Part shown: positions 1-11,942 of the stretch, one piece after another
How positions within the stretch are numbered: position 1 is the first letter of the stretch
Layout of the letters: the number at the start of each line of letters is the position of its first letter
Notes under the pieces: generated by a model
Told to the model about the DNA's origin: nothing
What the model saw: the letters and a program-made list of their open reading frames with translations, nothing else
Database searches by the model: none
Origin: Bondarzewia mesenterica
Lineage: Eukaryota; Basidiomycota; Agaricomycetes; Russulales; Bondarzewiaceae
Assembly: GCA_004802705.1 (NCBI GenBank)
Contig: SGPL01000053.1
Location: 31,342-95,341 of the forward strand
Length of the DNA: 64,000 bases
Reading direction: 5' to 3'
Translations under genes and position numbers: made by a program

Positions 1-768
1 TCGAGTGAATTGAGATACAGGGCGTCGACTGGGCGGACTCCATCCATACTGGTGCGCGTGCTGGATGGCAGGGGAGGTACTTTGGAGGTCAGAGTGGAGT
101 TAGTGCCGAAGACCTCGATGGGTTCGAGAACAGCGAGTCCAAGGACCTCTAATCCTCGTCGCATGTATTTGGCGACTTTAGCATCTGTCCCGGCATCAAC
201 AACGACATTTGTCATAACATTGTGAGCCTGAAGATTGTAAAGCGGGATAATCATGCGACGAGAGCCCGAGCCAGAGGAGGAGGAAACGGAGGAGAATGAT
301 ATAGTAGAGGAATAGCCCGAGAACATGGACACATCTGATCTGTTAGAATTCGTTCGACTGAGCACATTTTGCTCAACGTCATGATCGTGCGAGGTAGAAG
401 ACGACAAGTCGACGGATCTCCGTTGAGACAAGGATCTTTCACGGATTTGTGGGGGCACAAGTTGAACCTGAAGATTAAGTGGATGATTCGATTTGGCCGG
501 TGGAGGCCTCACAATGATGAAGGTCTAGGAGAAAGAAATGGTGGTTAGATAGTGTCAGAGCCAACAATATAACCGCATCGAATCTCACTTCATTCGTCCT
601 CTTCTCTCTCTTCTTGACCCCGACCTCGTCGACTCGGTCAGCCTCCATGCGAGGTTCAACTTGTTCCACTGATTCATGTATCTCCTTGACTACATTTGGA
701 TTAGGAGACTTTGGCTCCTGATGGTTTTGTAGAGCGGCAGGGAGAAAGGAGGAAATAGTTGCAAACAT
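1..768 (-). CDS. conserved hypothetical protein, 5' part (runs off left edge)
   Basis: I do not recognise the family. Translation starts at the ATG ending at 768. Exon 1 is 768-589 (60 codons, phase 0), a 64-bp GT-AG intron is 588-525, and exon 2 stays open from 524 to base 1, giving about 234 visible residues. The N-terminal 60 residues are charged. After the intron comes a Pro-rich piece (FIIVRPPPAKSNHP), a Ser/Thr-rich linker, and then an ordered-looking segment starting MIIPLYNLQAHNVMTN that reads like a folded domain. No signal peptide or membrane segment is visible. Splicing restores a long frame where the unspliced frame stops, which is the main support. The 3' part lies outside the window, so full length and function cannot be judged. 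Confidence 0.7.
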
Positions 769-3700
769 TGAGAAGAAAACATACAGCGCGAGAGAGATGA
801 AGTTAGGATGATGGTGTAAAGCGGCAGGAGCAGTGTGACCGCCGAGATGCCTGCGTCATGTTACGACAGTTGGTCCATCGTACACATTGGCTTACGTGAA
901 CACTTGATCGTGATCGTGCACTACGATGAATCCACAGCTATTCAATATATTTCAATCATGACCCCCTCGCACATCAAAAAAAATGTAGCACTGCATTCTC
1001 CTGCTCTCAAAACCACGTTTCATTTCCTTTTTTCCTTTTTTTTCTCCCTTTTTTCAGGATATTTGTCGCGAGACGAGCGATGAACTCGCGCCAAGAGTTT
1101 GTAAAATATGCTGACAAACGAAGCAGAAATTGTCATCCTGACTAGTCAACATTGTCGGCGTGCCCGCGAGGACGGTACCGATAAGCATGTCTCAGGGAAT
1201 AAAAGTTTCTTTACATAATTTGGCGCCAATGAGCCACAATTCAGATTTCATCCATCCTCAGCCTGTCCATGTCAGCACATGTGAATACCGCACAGATCAG
1301 ATTGACCGCCTCATCACCGAGAAACTTGTCGTACCACCTGTAGTGCCTGAACATAGGTATGTATGAATAGACGAACGATTGTCATGTTCACTGCCGTGTC
1401 CTGATACGGCCGCCCTGCCCAATATAAACTGATGTGACTATACCTGACTACACCTTAATAAAGCAGAACGACTGTCTTCTGCTTTGTTTGTAAGGTCTGA
1501 CTGTAGGAGATAATGACTACACTCTCTAGCTCCACGGGTATTTCGGGAACGGCGCTTCCCGTACTGGCCGCCGCTGCGATGGAATAAAACGGAAAGGCTC
1601 TCCCCATTCCCTGTCCCAGGCTGGCAAAAATGTAAACCCATTCTTCCCACATAAGATGGCAGCAACAGCAATAGAGCTTACGAAACAATTGACGACGGCG
1701 GAGAAATGGAGTGATCCACTCCGATGAGTCCGACAAAGGGAGCGCAAAGTCCTCTCAACATTTGCAAAGGACTGACTGTTGACTGGCTCAGAAGTGTCCG
1801 GATGGTCCGAGGATAGTCGTGGCCGGAGCCTCTCCCCGGAATCTCTCCGACAATCCCGTACAAGCCTAGAAATCTCCGCGATCACCATTTAGAAGGTTCA
1901 GTGATAAGTGCAGAATGACATCGTTACTCACACCATGGTACTCATGTATACGCTGGTCCTGCAGGGAGATTTTGTGTCGCATCATGTGATGTCGGCTTTG
2001 GTTGGTGGCGGCCGGCCAGCGATCCATGATGTATTTACTACAAATATGAATGCCACCCAAAAACATGTGCGCAGTCTCGTGAAAGAAAATCACGCAAACC
2101 ATATATACTGTCATTCCTTACGAGGCACCATATGCACGATCATCCGTCAACCGCGGCCGCAGGCCGTTTTCCATGCTCACCGGGATCGTTACTCGCCGAC
2201 CCCGATTTGAAGCAAAGACCTTCAGGTCCGATGGCATATTTCCCCATCTATATCCTCCCTGCGTCCAAGTCAGTTTCATCTTCAAGCGTCCGCGTCAGGG
2301 CTCAGCGCTTACGGTGTATCAAAGGATTATCGAATCCTTGGTAAGGTCGTGGAGCTCAACGGGTGCCAAATTACATGACAATTTTCGCTCTCTGGCGATA
2401 GAAATACAGAGAAAATGTGCTCGAGTACGACGATTGAACATTAAAGACCATATCACGACGCTTTTTTACCCCAATTTTCCAGGGTGCAACCGTGGATAGC
2501 TATCAAGGGAAAATATGGACACAATCAGAGCAAGTCTGTCGCCGCACGATGAAATGAACCGCTTGTGAGCGCGAGAGCAGCGCACTTGTTTGTCTGACAC
2601 TAGAAGGCGGAATCAGTCGATAAGATACTTGAAAATGGCACTGACGCGTGGGATGCCCTCACCTTGTACAAGTCGGGTCGCGTCAGAGCTTTGATTTACA
2701 GCGCAGAGGACGGATTACTACTCCTGGCTGCTGTCTCAAATTGACTAGACTTGAGATCGAGGAACGTAGAACTTTTAAGACTGAGATCTGAGATCTGAGA
2801 CTCCAAGTCATAGGCAATGTTCAACCACATCATAAAAAATGGCAGTGTCAGCGGAGGACAATGACCGGCGACAAGTGAAGAAAACTGATGTATAGCGTGG
2901 GTAGAACAGCAAGACAGGTTGCCAAACCCAAGCCAAGAGTACACGCGCAGTTCCTACATAGTAGGAAATGAGAGACAGGAAGGTCCCCAAAGTCCCAGAT
3001 TATCTCTATACTTCAAAACTTGTCCGTGGTGTCTTTGAATAGATATGAGACAATCCAATGGAGAGGAATGGTAGCCGGCTTAGGACTCAAGAGGACCCGG
3101 GTCGAGTGAAAACAAGCCCGTGAGTGAGAGTGAGAGAAGTTGGTAGAGAAGACCAAGCTGGGTGAAATCATGAAGACATATCACCGCGTAGGACTTTAGG
3201 CTGTGCGTATATTGCGGAATCCGTCAATAGCCGTTGAATTCATGGAAGGAGGCAGTGAGAGCCACCGTAGAGCACTGTCGTACAGCACCGCCGGCTCGAG
3301 TCCGGCACGGTCACAGATCTTCACAGATCTATTCGATCTTTCAAACTCAGCGCTCGAGCTGATGCTGCCCTCACTGGCACTCCCCTCACCGGCACCATTG
3401 AGTCTCTCATGGTAAGTAATCCCTAATTTCTCGCTTTCTCGCCACCCGAAACACTGCATGTGTATCAAATATGATGTTCCATTAACCAGATTCCGAACTT
3501 ATTGTGTGGATCATAAAATTCGATCTCACCTAGACTGAGCTATCTGACCACTCATTCCTTTTGTAAGGTGTTTTTTGCTTCAGATTGCTAACCTATTCGC
3601 CCTCATCTAGTGCGAATGCTTGCTGTCGCAAAGGTTGGTTGGTGATCTGAGGTTTCAAGGTGCGTCCTCGTCCTCGTCTGATTTTGCTGGCATCTGAAGA

Positions 3701-4625
3701 TGGGTTGTAAACACTACGCCGGAGCATTATGCTTCAAGACGTTAGGCTTCGAAACTGGAACACAGTTCTTTACCGCAATACGCACAGGTAGTGTGTACAT
3801 TCAGCCTTTTTCGAGTGCAGCGCCAGCGCATCTGACTGGTGGCGGATTTGTTTCTATCGACCTGTGCCCAGGCTCGTGTGACCACATAATGGGAAACCCA
3901 ACACCATTGCCGCAACTTACCACCGATCATCCCGTCCCAAGGTACTCTCTCGCATCCAACCCTTGCAGCGCTGACTTCGCTGACATGGACGTATGTATGG
4001 CATGTTGGCGAGGCTGAAATTTTTTCGGCCACGATAGCTCATCCTCCATACTGTCCCATCGCAACGGACCCTCTCCTACCTGTTCGTTATGTTTAGAAAT
4101 CCTGACACGCGTGGCGCACATTGCACGACACTGATGGTCAACCGGCCAATTTTCTACAACCAGAACAAGTTGACGCAAGGCCGTCCTGTCATTATTTGGG
4201 CTGGATGCGTGGCACGCATGTTTGCCGGCATTGAACCACTCGACGTTATAGCACAACGTGTTGATCGCTCTTGGACATAGATGGATGACCGAGATGCTCG
4301 CTCGCTCCAAGTCTGTGCTTGTCAACTTTGAGCACCAACAAAAGTCAGTCATTGGATCCATGGACACCTGTTCAATAGTGGAGCAACCGCACCACATTCG
4401 AAGTCTTACAATGGATGATTTCTGGATCTCCTCGGTGCGCAATCTGTAATATTACACCGAGGCTTTGGAATCGCACCATGGTAGAGGCAATATCGATGCT
4501 GGGTGCGATCAAAGTACATCACCATAATGAGTAGTAAAACACCGTACAGGTAGTAGCAATATATAAGTTAAAACATGCACAATACAAACCTACACACCAT
4601 AACAGCCCCGGCTCGCAACCATCCA
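769..4625. other. gene-poor stretch, no supportable gene
   Basis: Short open frames occur on both strands (longest about 170 codons, lacking an ATG at its 5' end), but none gives a recognisable domain or a consistent spliced model. It holds one copy of the 53-bp repeat (1461-1513), a short run of GATCTGA/TCACAGATCT tandem motifs (2780-2800, 3310-3330), and a peptide-like stretch ending at a GTAAGT (3351-3411) that may be a relic. Confidence 0.5.
1461..1513 (+). repeat. 53-bp dispersed repeat, copy A (hairpin core)
   Basis: This 53-bp stretch recurs in inverted orientation at 8958-9010 with a single mismatch (position 1505). Its core CAGAACGACTGTCTTCTG is also present at 6596-6613. The core folds as an 8-bp hairpin (AAGCAGAA/TTCTGCTT) around the loop CGACTGTC. 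Similarity ends abruptly on both sides, so this is a discrete short element rather than part of a long duplication. Its nature (MITE remnant, recombination scar, small RNA) is unknown. Confidence 0.85.
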
Positions 4626-6291
4626 TTATCTCAAGCTAAAACGTCGGGTCGTGTCCTTTTCCTGCTCCCGCGCCTCTGGAAGACCCCAAATCTTCCACAT
4701 CTTCATGGCCTCCTCTCGATAACAGATGGTGAATACCATTGTTCCATCCGGACTTAAACAGCTATGTCCCACTGTTCCGGTATGCGCAGTGACACTCAGG
4801 AGTCTCTTGCAGGCCGGATACGAATGTACTGTGATCGAGTTTGTCAAGGAGGACGCTACAGGCTGAGGGATTGAAGGCAGATCGCCTTTGGAGGAATCCC
4901 AAGATAGACCATGCGTGCTGAGAAGTTCCTTCGAATGGGGCGACCAATGCAAGGAATAGATACCACTATCCAAGGGGATTGTCTGAATAGGTTTCGGCGG
5001 TGGTGTGGATGTCAGAGAGGACGTGTTCCAGATCTTAATCATCCCGTCTGAATAGGTGCCAGCTGTCGCAAGAAGCTCTGGCTTCCAGGGACACCAAGAT
5101 ACGGCCTAACATCGCACAGAGGACAGCGATCCAATGCCTTCAAGACAGTTTCGCTATGCAGGAGCAGAAAAGCGTACCTTCACGGGACTCTTATGTTTCA
5201 ACCTAGCCAACCACTTGTTATTTTCGCTGCGCATGTTTCTTGCATCCCATATATAAACAATGCCCTTTCTATCCGAACTCACTAAAAATCGGTCGTCGGC
5301 GCTCCATTGTAGCCCATAGATGTCGGACTTGTGTGCGGACACCTTATGAATCGCCTTTGCCGTCCGACTGTCATATAACAAGAGCTCCCCATCGTTTCTG
5401 CCAACGATGAAGTCCGACCCCTTCCAGCTAATAGTCGTCAAACCCATCCAGTCGGCATTCGGCCACTGCCGCACGCGCTGCCGTGTCTCCGAATCCCAAA
5501 CCTGCACCAATCCTGTCGTCGTAGCGATGCACACCAGATTTGGCCGGTCCGCTTTCGCAAATTCAAGGGCGCGAATGCGACCCATGGCCGGTCGCTGGAA
5601 AGTGCAAAGATGAGCAATTTGTCGCGTATCGAGGTTTTGATAGTACACGTCGTGCCCGCAAGCCACAGCAATGACATTCCTTCGCGACCATGTGAGCGGG
5701 TAAGCCCACGGGTCCTGTGGAACACCGGGGCCGTCAAGTGCGAGGATGAACTGACGACGTTTCCCAAGGTTGGCGAGGGCGGACGTCGAATGGATGGTTT
5801 TCGGCCTGTAGAATAGCTGCGACGCGCTGCGACGTAGAGCATTCATCATTTGGCCGTCGGAGGCGGGGCTGGTGGAATCTGTAAAGTTGAGAAAGCGATC
5901 CTCGGCTAGACCAAAGATATTTGCAATCCTCTGTGTGCGTGGAGTGGTGCCCAAAGGGAAGAGGACTTCGGGGCGAACAGAGATGAACCGGTCAGCCTAT
6001 GGGAGTGTAAGCTTCGTCAGAAGCATAAGTTAAAATACAGTCGTACCCTGGGCTCCGAGTTGTTATTGACATACTCTGGTCTGTGAGCATGGTCCGGAGT
6101 TATGTCTATGGTGCCGATCGTAGATATGCGCTGCCGCTTTGTCGAGAATTCATTAGAGATCGCGACTTGAGAGCGACGCTTTCTAACAGGTGTCTTGCAC
6201 TCCGTGGAAGGGCCTGCCTGGTGAGCTGTGCTGCTGGTAGTTGCTCAGACAGACATGCGATAGCGAGTCTGATGTAGACTCACTCTGACAT
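4626..6291 (-). CDS. Cdc20/Cdh1-like WD40 protein (APC/C activator family), paralogue 1
   Basis: WD40 protein of the Fizzy/Cdc20/Cdh1 family, whose members recruit substrates to the anaphase-promoting complex. Exons: 6291-6284 (ATG plus 5 bases), 6233-6047, 5996-5178, 5105-4626; phases agree and give 497 residues. The N-terminus has TPVRKRRSQ (a possible CDK/nuclear-localisation patch) and DRFISVRPE, matching the C-box (DRF/YIPxR) with P to S. The propeller carries family signatures such as AVSWCPWKPELLATAG and HSKELLSTHG. The protein ends SLR instead of the usual Ile-Arg tail that binds the APC/C. It lies head-to-tail behind a paralogue at 6838-8544 whose last exon is also exactly 480 bp, so this is a tandem duplication. 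It is clearly diverged from standard Cdc20 or Cdh1; a specialised or meiotic activator is possible. Family assignment is firm, exact role inferred. Confidence 0.85.
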
Positions 6292-6595
6292 AGCGTAAAG
6301 TAAGTAGTATGAAAATCAGGGTAAGCCGCAGGAGACTTCAGCTTCACGAATCAACGCGAGAGATCGGCACGTGACCTTTGTTGTGTCCTGTTTTCCCAAT
6401 TTTGTTTTCAGTACATACGAACCACGACGACCGGTACCCGGTAAGGCTTTCGGAGGAATAGGAGCCTCTCATGGAAACCGGGGCTCTTCGCAGGATTCCG
6501 GTGAGGTATGTATGTAGTCGTATGTACTCTCGAACAGTAATAATACAACGAATTCTTCAATACCATTGAATAGATCATAGCAACGCTACTTAACC

Positions 6596-6613
6596 CAGAA
6601 CGACTGTCTTCTG
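6596..6613 (+). repeat. partial copy (18-bp core) of the 53-bp repeat, copy C
   Basis: CAGAACGACTGTCTTCTG is identical to the core of the copies at 1461-1513 and 8958-9010. It sits in the 546-bp spacer (6292-6837) between the two Cdc20-like genes. I see nothing else in that spacer. Confidence 0.75.
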
Positions 6614-6837
6614 TATAGGTCGCTACGGAGACTAGCAACGCTATAGAGATATCGATCTACAAACAAGCATCCAGTGCAAGTCAAGTGGGACAAAAAATAA
6701 CGAAAACAGAATCTCACGTCGTAACTCGAGACAATTGGGGATACAAACTAGTACTTCAACAAGATCTGTAAGGACACAAGACCACAAACGAACGCACAGG
6801 CAGCTAACAAGAATGAAGAATGAATTGAGCACAGCAA

Positions 6838-8544
6838 TTACCGAATTCCACACGGACCCTCTATCACGCTACGTTGCCTTCTAAGCTCCTTCTTCTTCCC
6901 CCAAACGTCCCAAATCTTCAATTGTTTATCCTCTGGGACCGCGAAGATAACCTTCAGTCCGTTCGGGCTTAAGACGCTGCCCGCTATCGCAGACATCGCT
7001 GGGTATTCGGTCTTGACACGAGTAAGAGTCGGATAAGAGTGGACGGCAACACAATTAGTCATTGTTGGTTGTTGGGAAGAGTTCGGCACTGGAGCCGGAC
7101 CCTCCACGATCCTTGAGACGCTATGCGTGCTCAGAAGCTCCTTGCACTGACTCGACCAGTGGAGAGACGTGATCTGAGCATCGAGCTCCAATGCATCCGG
7201 ATTAGGATTTTGAGAAGTCGACCCATTGATGTTCCAAAGTCTAATGGTTCCAGTTCCATTGGGCGCAGCATCACCCGATGCCAACATCTTTAATGACCAT
7301 GGGCACCAAGCGACAGCCTGAAAGCGAGCGGGAGGTCATATTTTGTGCGACTCTCCTGGGATTACAGCTACTTACCTTGACAGCGCCCACATGCTGCATC
7401 TTCCGACGCCTCTGGATCAGGTCCCCGACGTCGAGTGGCGCATTCTGACGCGAATCCCAACAATATACCACGCCGCTATTGTCAGCGCTCCCCAGGATTT
7501 TCCCGTCATGATTCCAAGCAAGGGCTGTGATCATAGATTGATGTCGCAGGACCTTCTTATTCTGCTCCTTCATTTTGGCGGTCTCCTTGATTCTGGTGTC
7601 AAAATGTCTGATTGATCCCTTCTCGCCTCCCACAGACAAGACGAGTCCATTCCATTTCAACGCCGTGACTGGCTTGGTCCACCAACTCATAGTCATCTTT
7701 TGCGCGGCGAGGTCCCAGACCTGCACCAAACCTTTAGATGTCGAGAGAGCCACATTGTGAGGATATTCTTCTCCCCCACAGTCGAGAAGGCGTAAAGAGC
7801 CGTGGTGGTCCTTGACCTTGGCAAGACCGACAACATCCTCATTCGTCGTGAGATTTTTTAGATTGATTCGGTTTCCGCGACCAAATACGAGGATGTTCCT
7901 GTGGGACCAACTGACGGGCCAGGTGGCCCCAAGCGTTGGGTCCGTGATGCCGGAAAAGTCAATGATGACCTTGCCATTCTTCAAACACTTGTGTGCAGAA
8001 GGTTCTGGAAACGACGTCGGTGGTACTGACGGTGAGCGAAAGGAACTGGCGGGCGTTGTGTAAGCAACCGCGCTGACGGCACTAAGGGGTGATTGGGAGA
8101 AGGGCGTTCCAGCTCGAGAGACATCCACCATTGACGACGTGCGGCTAATGGATCGCCGCGATGAACGACGCAGAAGAGTCCTGCCTGGAACAATTTCCAG
8201 AGCCCTCTCTGGACGTTCGCGCTAATTCGGTGGTGAGCGAGAGAAATACTTGAACTCAACGATGAACAAATCAGATTAACAAACCGGAGTGCTTGGGGGT
8301 ATAGGAACTTGGCTGTTCAACAAACTCCTCCAATCTGTAAACGAGAATTCCTGCTGTCGGGGACGTTTTCTCTCGTTTTCATCACTCTCCGTCGTTACCG
8401 ATAGTGTTCTTTTCCTGACGTTCTCTGATACAAGCGTAATCAAACTTGTCGAAGCACCAGCCGAGCCGTTGCTGCTGCTGCAAGCTAATTAGCGGTGGAA
8501 TCTTCTGGTATTTATTGAGTAGGTTACCTTGACTCGTTGAGCAT
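6838..8544 (-). CDS. Cdc20/Cdh1-like WD40 protein, paralogue 2
   Basis: Second tandem member of the Fizzy/Cdc20 family. Exons: 8544-8528 (ATG plus 14 bases), 8477-8285, 8221-7376, 7317-6838; phases agree and give 511 residues. The N-terminal ~150 residues are basic and Ser-rich with a KRPRQQ patch and a TLLRRSSRR stretch. Unlike its neighbour it shows no C-box. The propeller is well conserved, with ALSTSKGLVQVWDLA, AVAWCPWS and KELLSTHSVSR. The protein ends CGIR, so it keeps the terminal Ile-Arg dipeptide that in this family docks on APC/C TPR subunits. The short first exon, the last intron position and the 480-bp last exon match paralogue 1. Loss of the C-box but retention of the IR tail is the opposite of the neighbour. 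Family firm; whether it activates APC/C is open. Confidence 0.85.
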
Positions 8545-9322
8545 TGGATGATATACTTGTGAAGATAGGTCGGAGACGAAGGAGTGATGGGGAAGTTCAA
8601 CGAACTTGTGGCAGACGCTCGAGACTGAAAAGGCAAAAACAGATATCAATTATGTCAGCTAATGAGCGCGTTATTTACGCGTCGCGATTTGAACACGATC
8701 ACATGAAATCCACGTGCTTTCTCATCCTCCTCGAGCACAGATTTGACAATAATTTAATCAATCTGGCTGTGCATTCATAGCATCGACTCATGCATTCATG
8801 AGGTGCAACGACAGGCAACGACAGCTTATTGAGCTGCATTTAAATCCTGCCCGCATTGCCGTTGATAAGTAGTAGAGTTCCGCGGGAGCGTGCTTATTAA
8901 CCCCCCAGATAATAATAATACATTCTAGATAACTTATTACTGTACTACCCAAACTTGTTATCTCCCACAGTCAGACCTTACAAACAAAGCAGAAGACAGT
9001 CGTTCTGCTTCTCTCTGTCCAATGGTGGAGCGAGTATTTTCATAGTTATCAGCTTAAGTAGCGCTTTCGTCGGCTACGTACACGCATATGACTCTAGGCA
9101 GATTTTCGCGCGTGAACCGACGAGTCTCATCGTCGTCCTAACAACCTTGCAAGGAAGCCAAATCATGTGCCGACTCGGCGCACCGTCGGTATCGTGGGCA
9201 ACATCACTGGCAGAGCCCACATGAGCCCATTTGTTCGAACTTGAAACGCTCAACGCTCAATCTTTCACTCCGTATGTTGCCTTCACAGCTGTGCTCTCGA
9301 CACCCGGATCATCGCACGACTG
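8545..9322. other. intergenic stretch with repeat copy B
   Basis: No gene supported. Contains the inverted 53-bp repeat copy at 8958-9010 and an AT-rich tract around 8905-8935 (ATAATAATAAT). It lies between the divergently oriented Cdc20-like gene and the Ser/Thr-rich membrane protein, so it probably holds both promoters. Confidence 0.5.
8958..9010 (-). repeat. 53-bp dispersed repeat, copy B (inverted relative to copy A)
   Basis: Reverse complement matches 1461-1513 at 52 of 53 positions, including the AAGCAGAA/TTCTGCTT hairpin. The A and B copies bracket the Cdc20-like tandem pair in opposite orientation, 7.4 kb apart. Confidence 0.85.
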
Positions 9323-11362
9323 ATGATTTCAAATTTGTTCCAGCTTTTATTTTGTCGTTCTTATGCTCCTGGAGGGCCGGCTTGCGACCTATTGACTAGG
9401 CGCAACTTCCCTCTTTCCCAAGTCATCTCTCTGGTCGGGATACAAGGAAATTTGCAGCTGGATACACCCTGATCGAGCTCGGAGCTAGTGTTGCTTTGCC
9501 TGCAGGTTCGGGATGGGGGTGCTAAAGCGTATTGAGTCCGGAACATCTGCCTCCGGCACAACTCCAGGGTCGTCGACTATCCAGCAGACAAGTGCGTGTT
9601 TATCTTTTGTTCTGTGAACTCTGTGCTCACGCCTCATCCAAAGCGAGCACGTCGTGAGTTCCCAGCAATGCATTTGCATACTTCTCTTGACATCCGTTCT
9701 CCTGCCAATATGAATCGAATCTTGCAGGATTATTTCAACTTTCAGGTACGGGCACGATTTCCACCATGCAATCTCTCATGGTCGTTTATTGCATTTGCAG
9801 TGCAAGTAGTGATTCGATTACTTCGACCACAACGTCCTTTTTGTCAGTCACTGCATGCAGTTATCCCCGCAGCTGTTATCTGACTTTGCGCACTCAGCTC
9901 GTCGGAGACTGCGAGTTCATCTTCATTCATCACGTCTACAACATTTTCCTCTCCCAATGGTGATGGGAAAATCTCAGAAGGCTCCACTTCAAATGTGGGA
10001 TCACAGTCTTTTTCGACCACTTCATTGTCGACCTCTACCACTTCAACAACTTCTGCAACACCTCCACCCCCAGTCTTCACTATTACCACGCAAACATTCA
10101 AAACTGACGGCCAATCGTCCGATGATTTTATCTCAAGATCTTCCCCGACTGTTACGGAGTTCCCGTCTACGACTACCTTGAGCGACCTATTTTCGGACGT
10201 CACAACCAGTACCAGAACATCTGCCAAAGAGACGCGTACAGAACCTAGCTTTCTCCAAAGCTCACAAACTACGGATGGACCCAGGTCAGTGCTGCGGATC
10301 AGGCTTTACTCCTTTATTCAATCCCTGACGACCACACAGTTCCACCGCCGCGGCTTTACCAGATGCAGTATTCGGTACATTGTCGTCGAGTGCCTTGGTG
10401 ACGAGCACGTCCTCCAGCACTTTCAATGGTCTTTCAGAACACGTCTCTGGTTCCGCGGCAAACCTTGGCACCTCTACCATCTCCGTCTCATCGGTAACGA
10501 TCCGTGGGACTGCCATTTCTCCACCCAACAGCGATTCCAGGCATGCATCCACTACCTCTTTCATTAAGAAAGCTACCTGACGTCTGCTATCTCCTCTCAG
10601 TTCTAAAAGCAAGAACGTCGCCATGATCGCAGGCATAGTGGGAACCCTCGGCGGCCTCATGCTCATCCTCGTGGTTTGCGTCGTCTTTACGCGATATCGC
10701 TCGCGCAGGCAGACTACGCATTGGCGGGAACGTCTTCTCCGCGGCAGAGCTTTTGCAAGATGGCGCGACTCTAGCGATCCCGACATTCCTCCTGCGTTTA
10801 CAGGTACGCACCGCGGACATTCACCCTCCATGGGGTTTTTCTTGCCAATTCAAAATCCCCCCGCAAGAGAGATGGGGTCTGTCTCGTTACCTCCTGTGTC
10901 ACTTCCTCCTTCTATCGAAGCTATACTACCCTCGTCGTCAATTGAATCCAATCGCGCACAGCTAAACGAAGGCCCAAACTTGCAAAGTCCACCCGCTTCA
11001 GCTGGGACGGCGTCCCCCATCATAGCAGATATGTCAAGGGTGCGATCTAGGCCGACGCTCCATACAGATATCAACGACCCAGCTTCCATCTCGCCCATCT
11101 CGCAGCCGCCAGCATCGCTACAATCAGACCCCAAACCGACGTCACCCGTTGACAATATAGATCCATTCTTGGACAACTCGTGGGGCTCGTTTGACGAGGG
11201 CGGTTTTGCTATCGACCCTGGTCCGAGCTCGGCATGAACGCAGATGTTTTCCCCAGTCCAGGAGCGAACCCTCAACGCGGTGCTATACCCCGAATTGTTG
11301 TCATCCCCGATCCGGATGACATCGGGAGACACAGTCCTGTGTATGTCGGAAGGGCAATGTGA
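9323..11362 (+). CDS. Ser/Thr-rich single-pass membrane protein (5' end uncertain)
   Basis: A secreted-side Ser/Thr-rich region, one transmembrane helix and a cytoplasmic tail, the layout of fungal cell-surface sensors. Reliable in-phase exons: about 9513-9591, 9644-9653 (10 nt), 9728-9745 (18 nt), 9801-9833, 9898-10284, 10340-10493, 10614-11220, 11262-11362. The membrane helix is GIVGTLGGLMLILVVCVVF at about 10629-10685, followed by a basic stop-transfer run RYRSRRQ. The tail is Pro/Ser-rich and ends in an exon reading IPRIVVIPDPDDIG. That last exon needs a 41-bp intron (11221-11261); otherwise translation stops at 11237. An upstream frame from an ATG at 9323 reads APGGPACDLLTRR and may be an N-terminal domain, but I could not join it cleanly. 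Donor choices at 9834 (GTCCTT) and 10494 are also uncertain. Specific function unknown. Confidence 0.55.
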
Positions 11363-11942
11363 TATTATCTTACCGTCTGGACAATTCCATCTGTGATGAA
11401 TGTGAGTGCGCATTTCGTTATTCACCTTTCTTATTGCAACTCATCATTGCCCGCATTAGTACGATACTGCCCCTCCGTTTGCTTTGTTTGCGTTGAGTTC
11501 GCTTCTCCTTTGTTCGATGCATTCATTAGTGTTGCAACAGGCTTGCGCACCGCCGTCTCTGTAGCTCGCTTCATCTCCTCTCACTGTCGATACGCGGAAT
11601 TTTTTGTATTACTAAGGCTTCAAGTGCATTCGCTCGTGCTCTATCAGCGTTCTTGTCCTAACAACACGTCTGTGATGTTTCATTACATACGCTTTGAGTC
11701 ACCGAAGCGTGTACTGCTGTATACCCAACGCTCCTTGGAACAATCCACCCTCGATTTCCAATGTGAAAGTCATTTCGTACACGACCACATAAATCATAAA
11801 TGACGGCGGACCATAGTACAGGTAGGATCTATAACAAAGAAAGAGTCCTGTGAAAAATAATATCCTGTAACACTTCGTTTAATGATAACTGTAGCCTGCT
11901 ACTTCGTCCCCTTCAAACGTAGTCTCTCCAACTAACGTCTCC
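11363..11942. other. convergent 3' intergenic region
   Basis: Lies between convergent genes. It has no domain-bearing frame; probably 3' untranslated sequence of the membrane-protein gene and the Nudix gene. Confidence 0.5.

Noticed and set aside
3250..3316. tRNA-like T-arm (GCCGG-CTCGAGT-CCGGC) and a plausible acceptor strand
   Set aside because: No matching 5' acceptor strand, D-arm or anticodon arm could be found; at most a tRNA relic.
3927..4442. 171-codon minus-strand open frame
   Set aside because: Begins with TTG, is Cys- and Trp-rich without domain resemblance, and overlaps equally open frames on the other strand.
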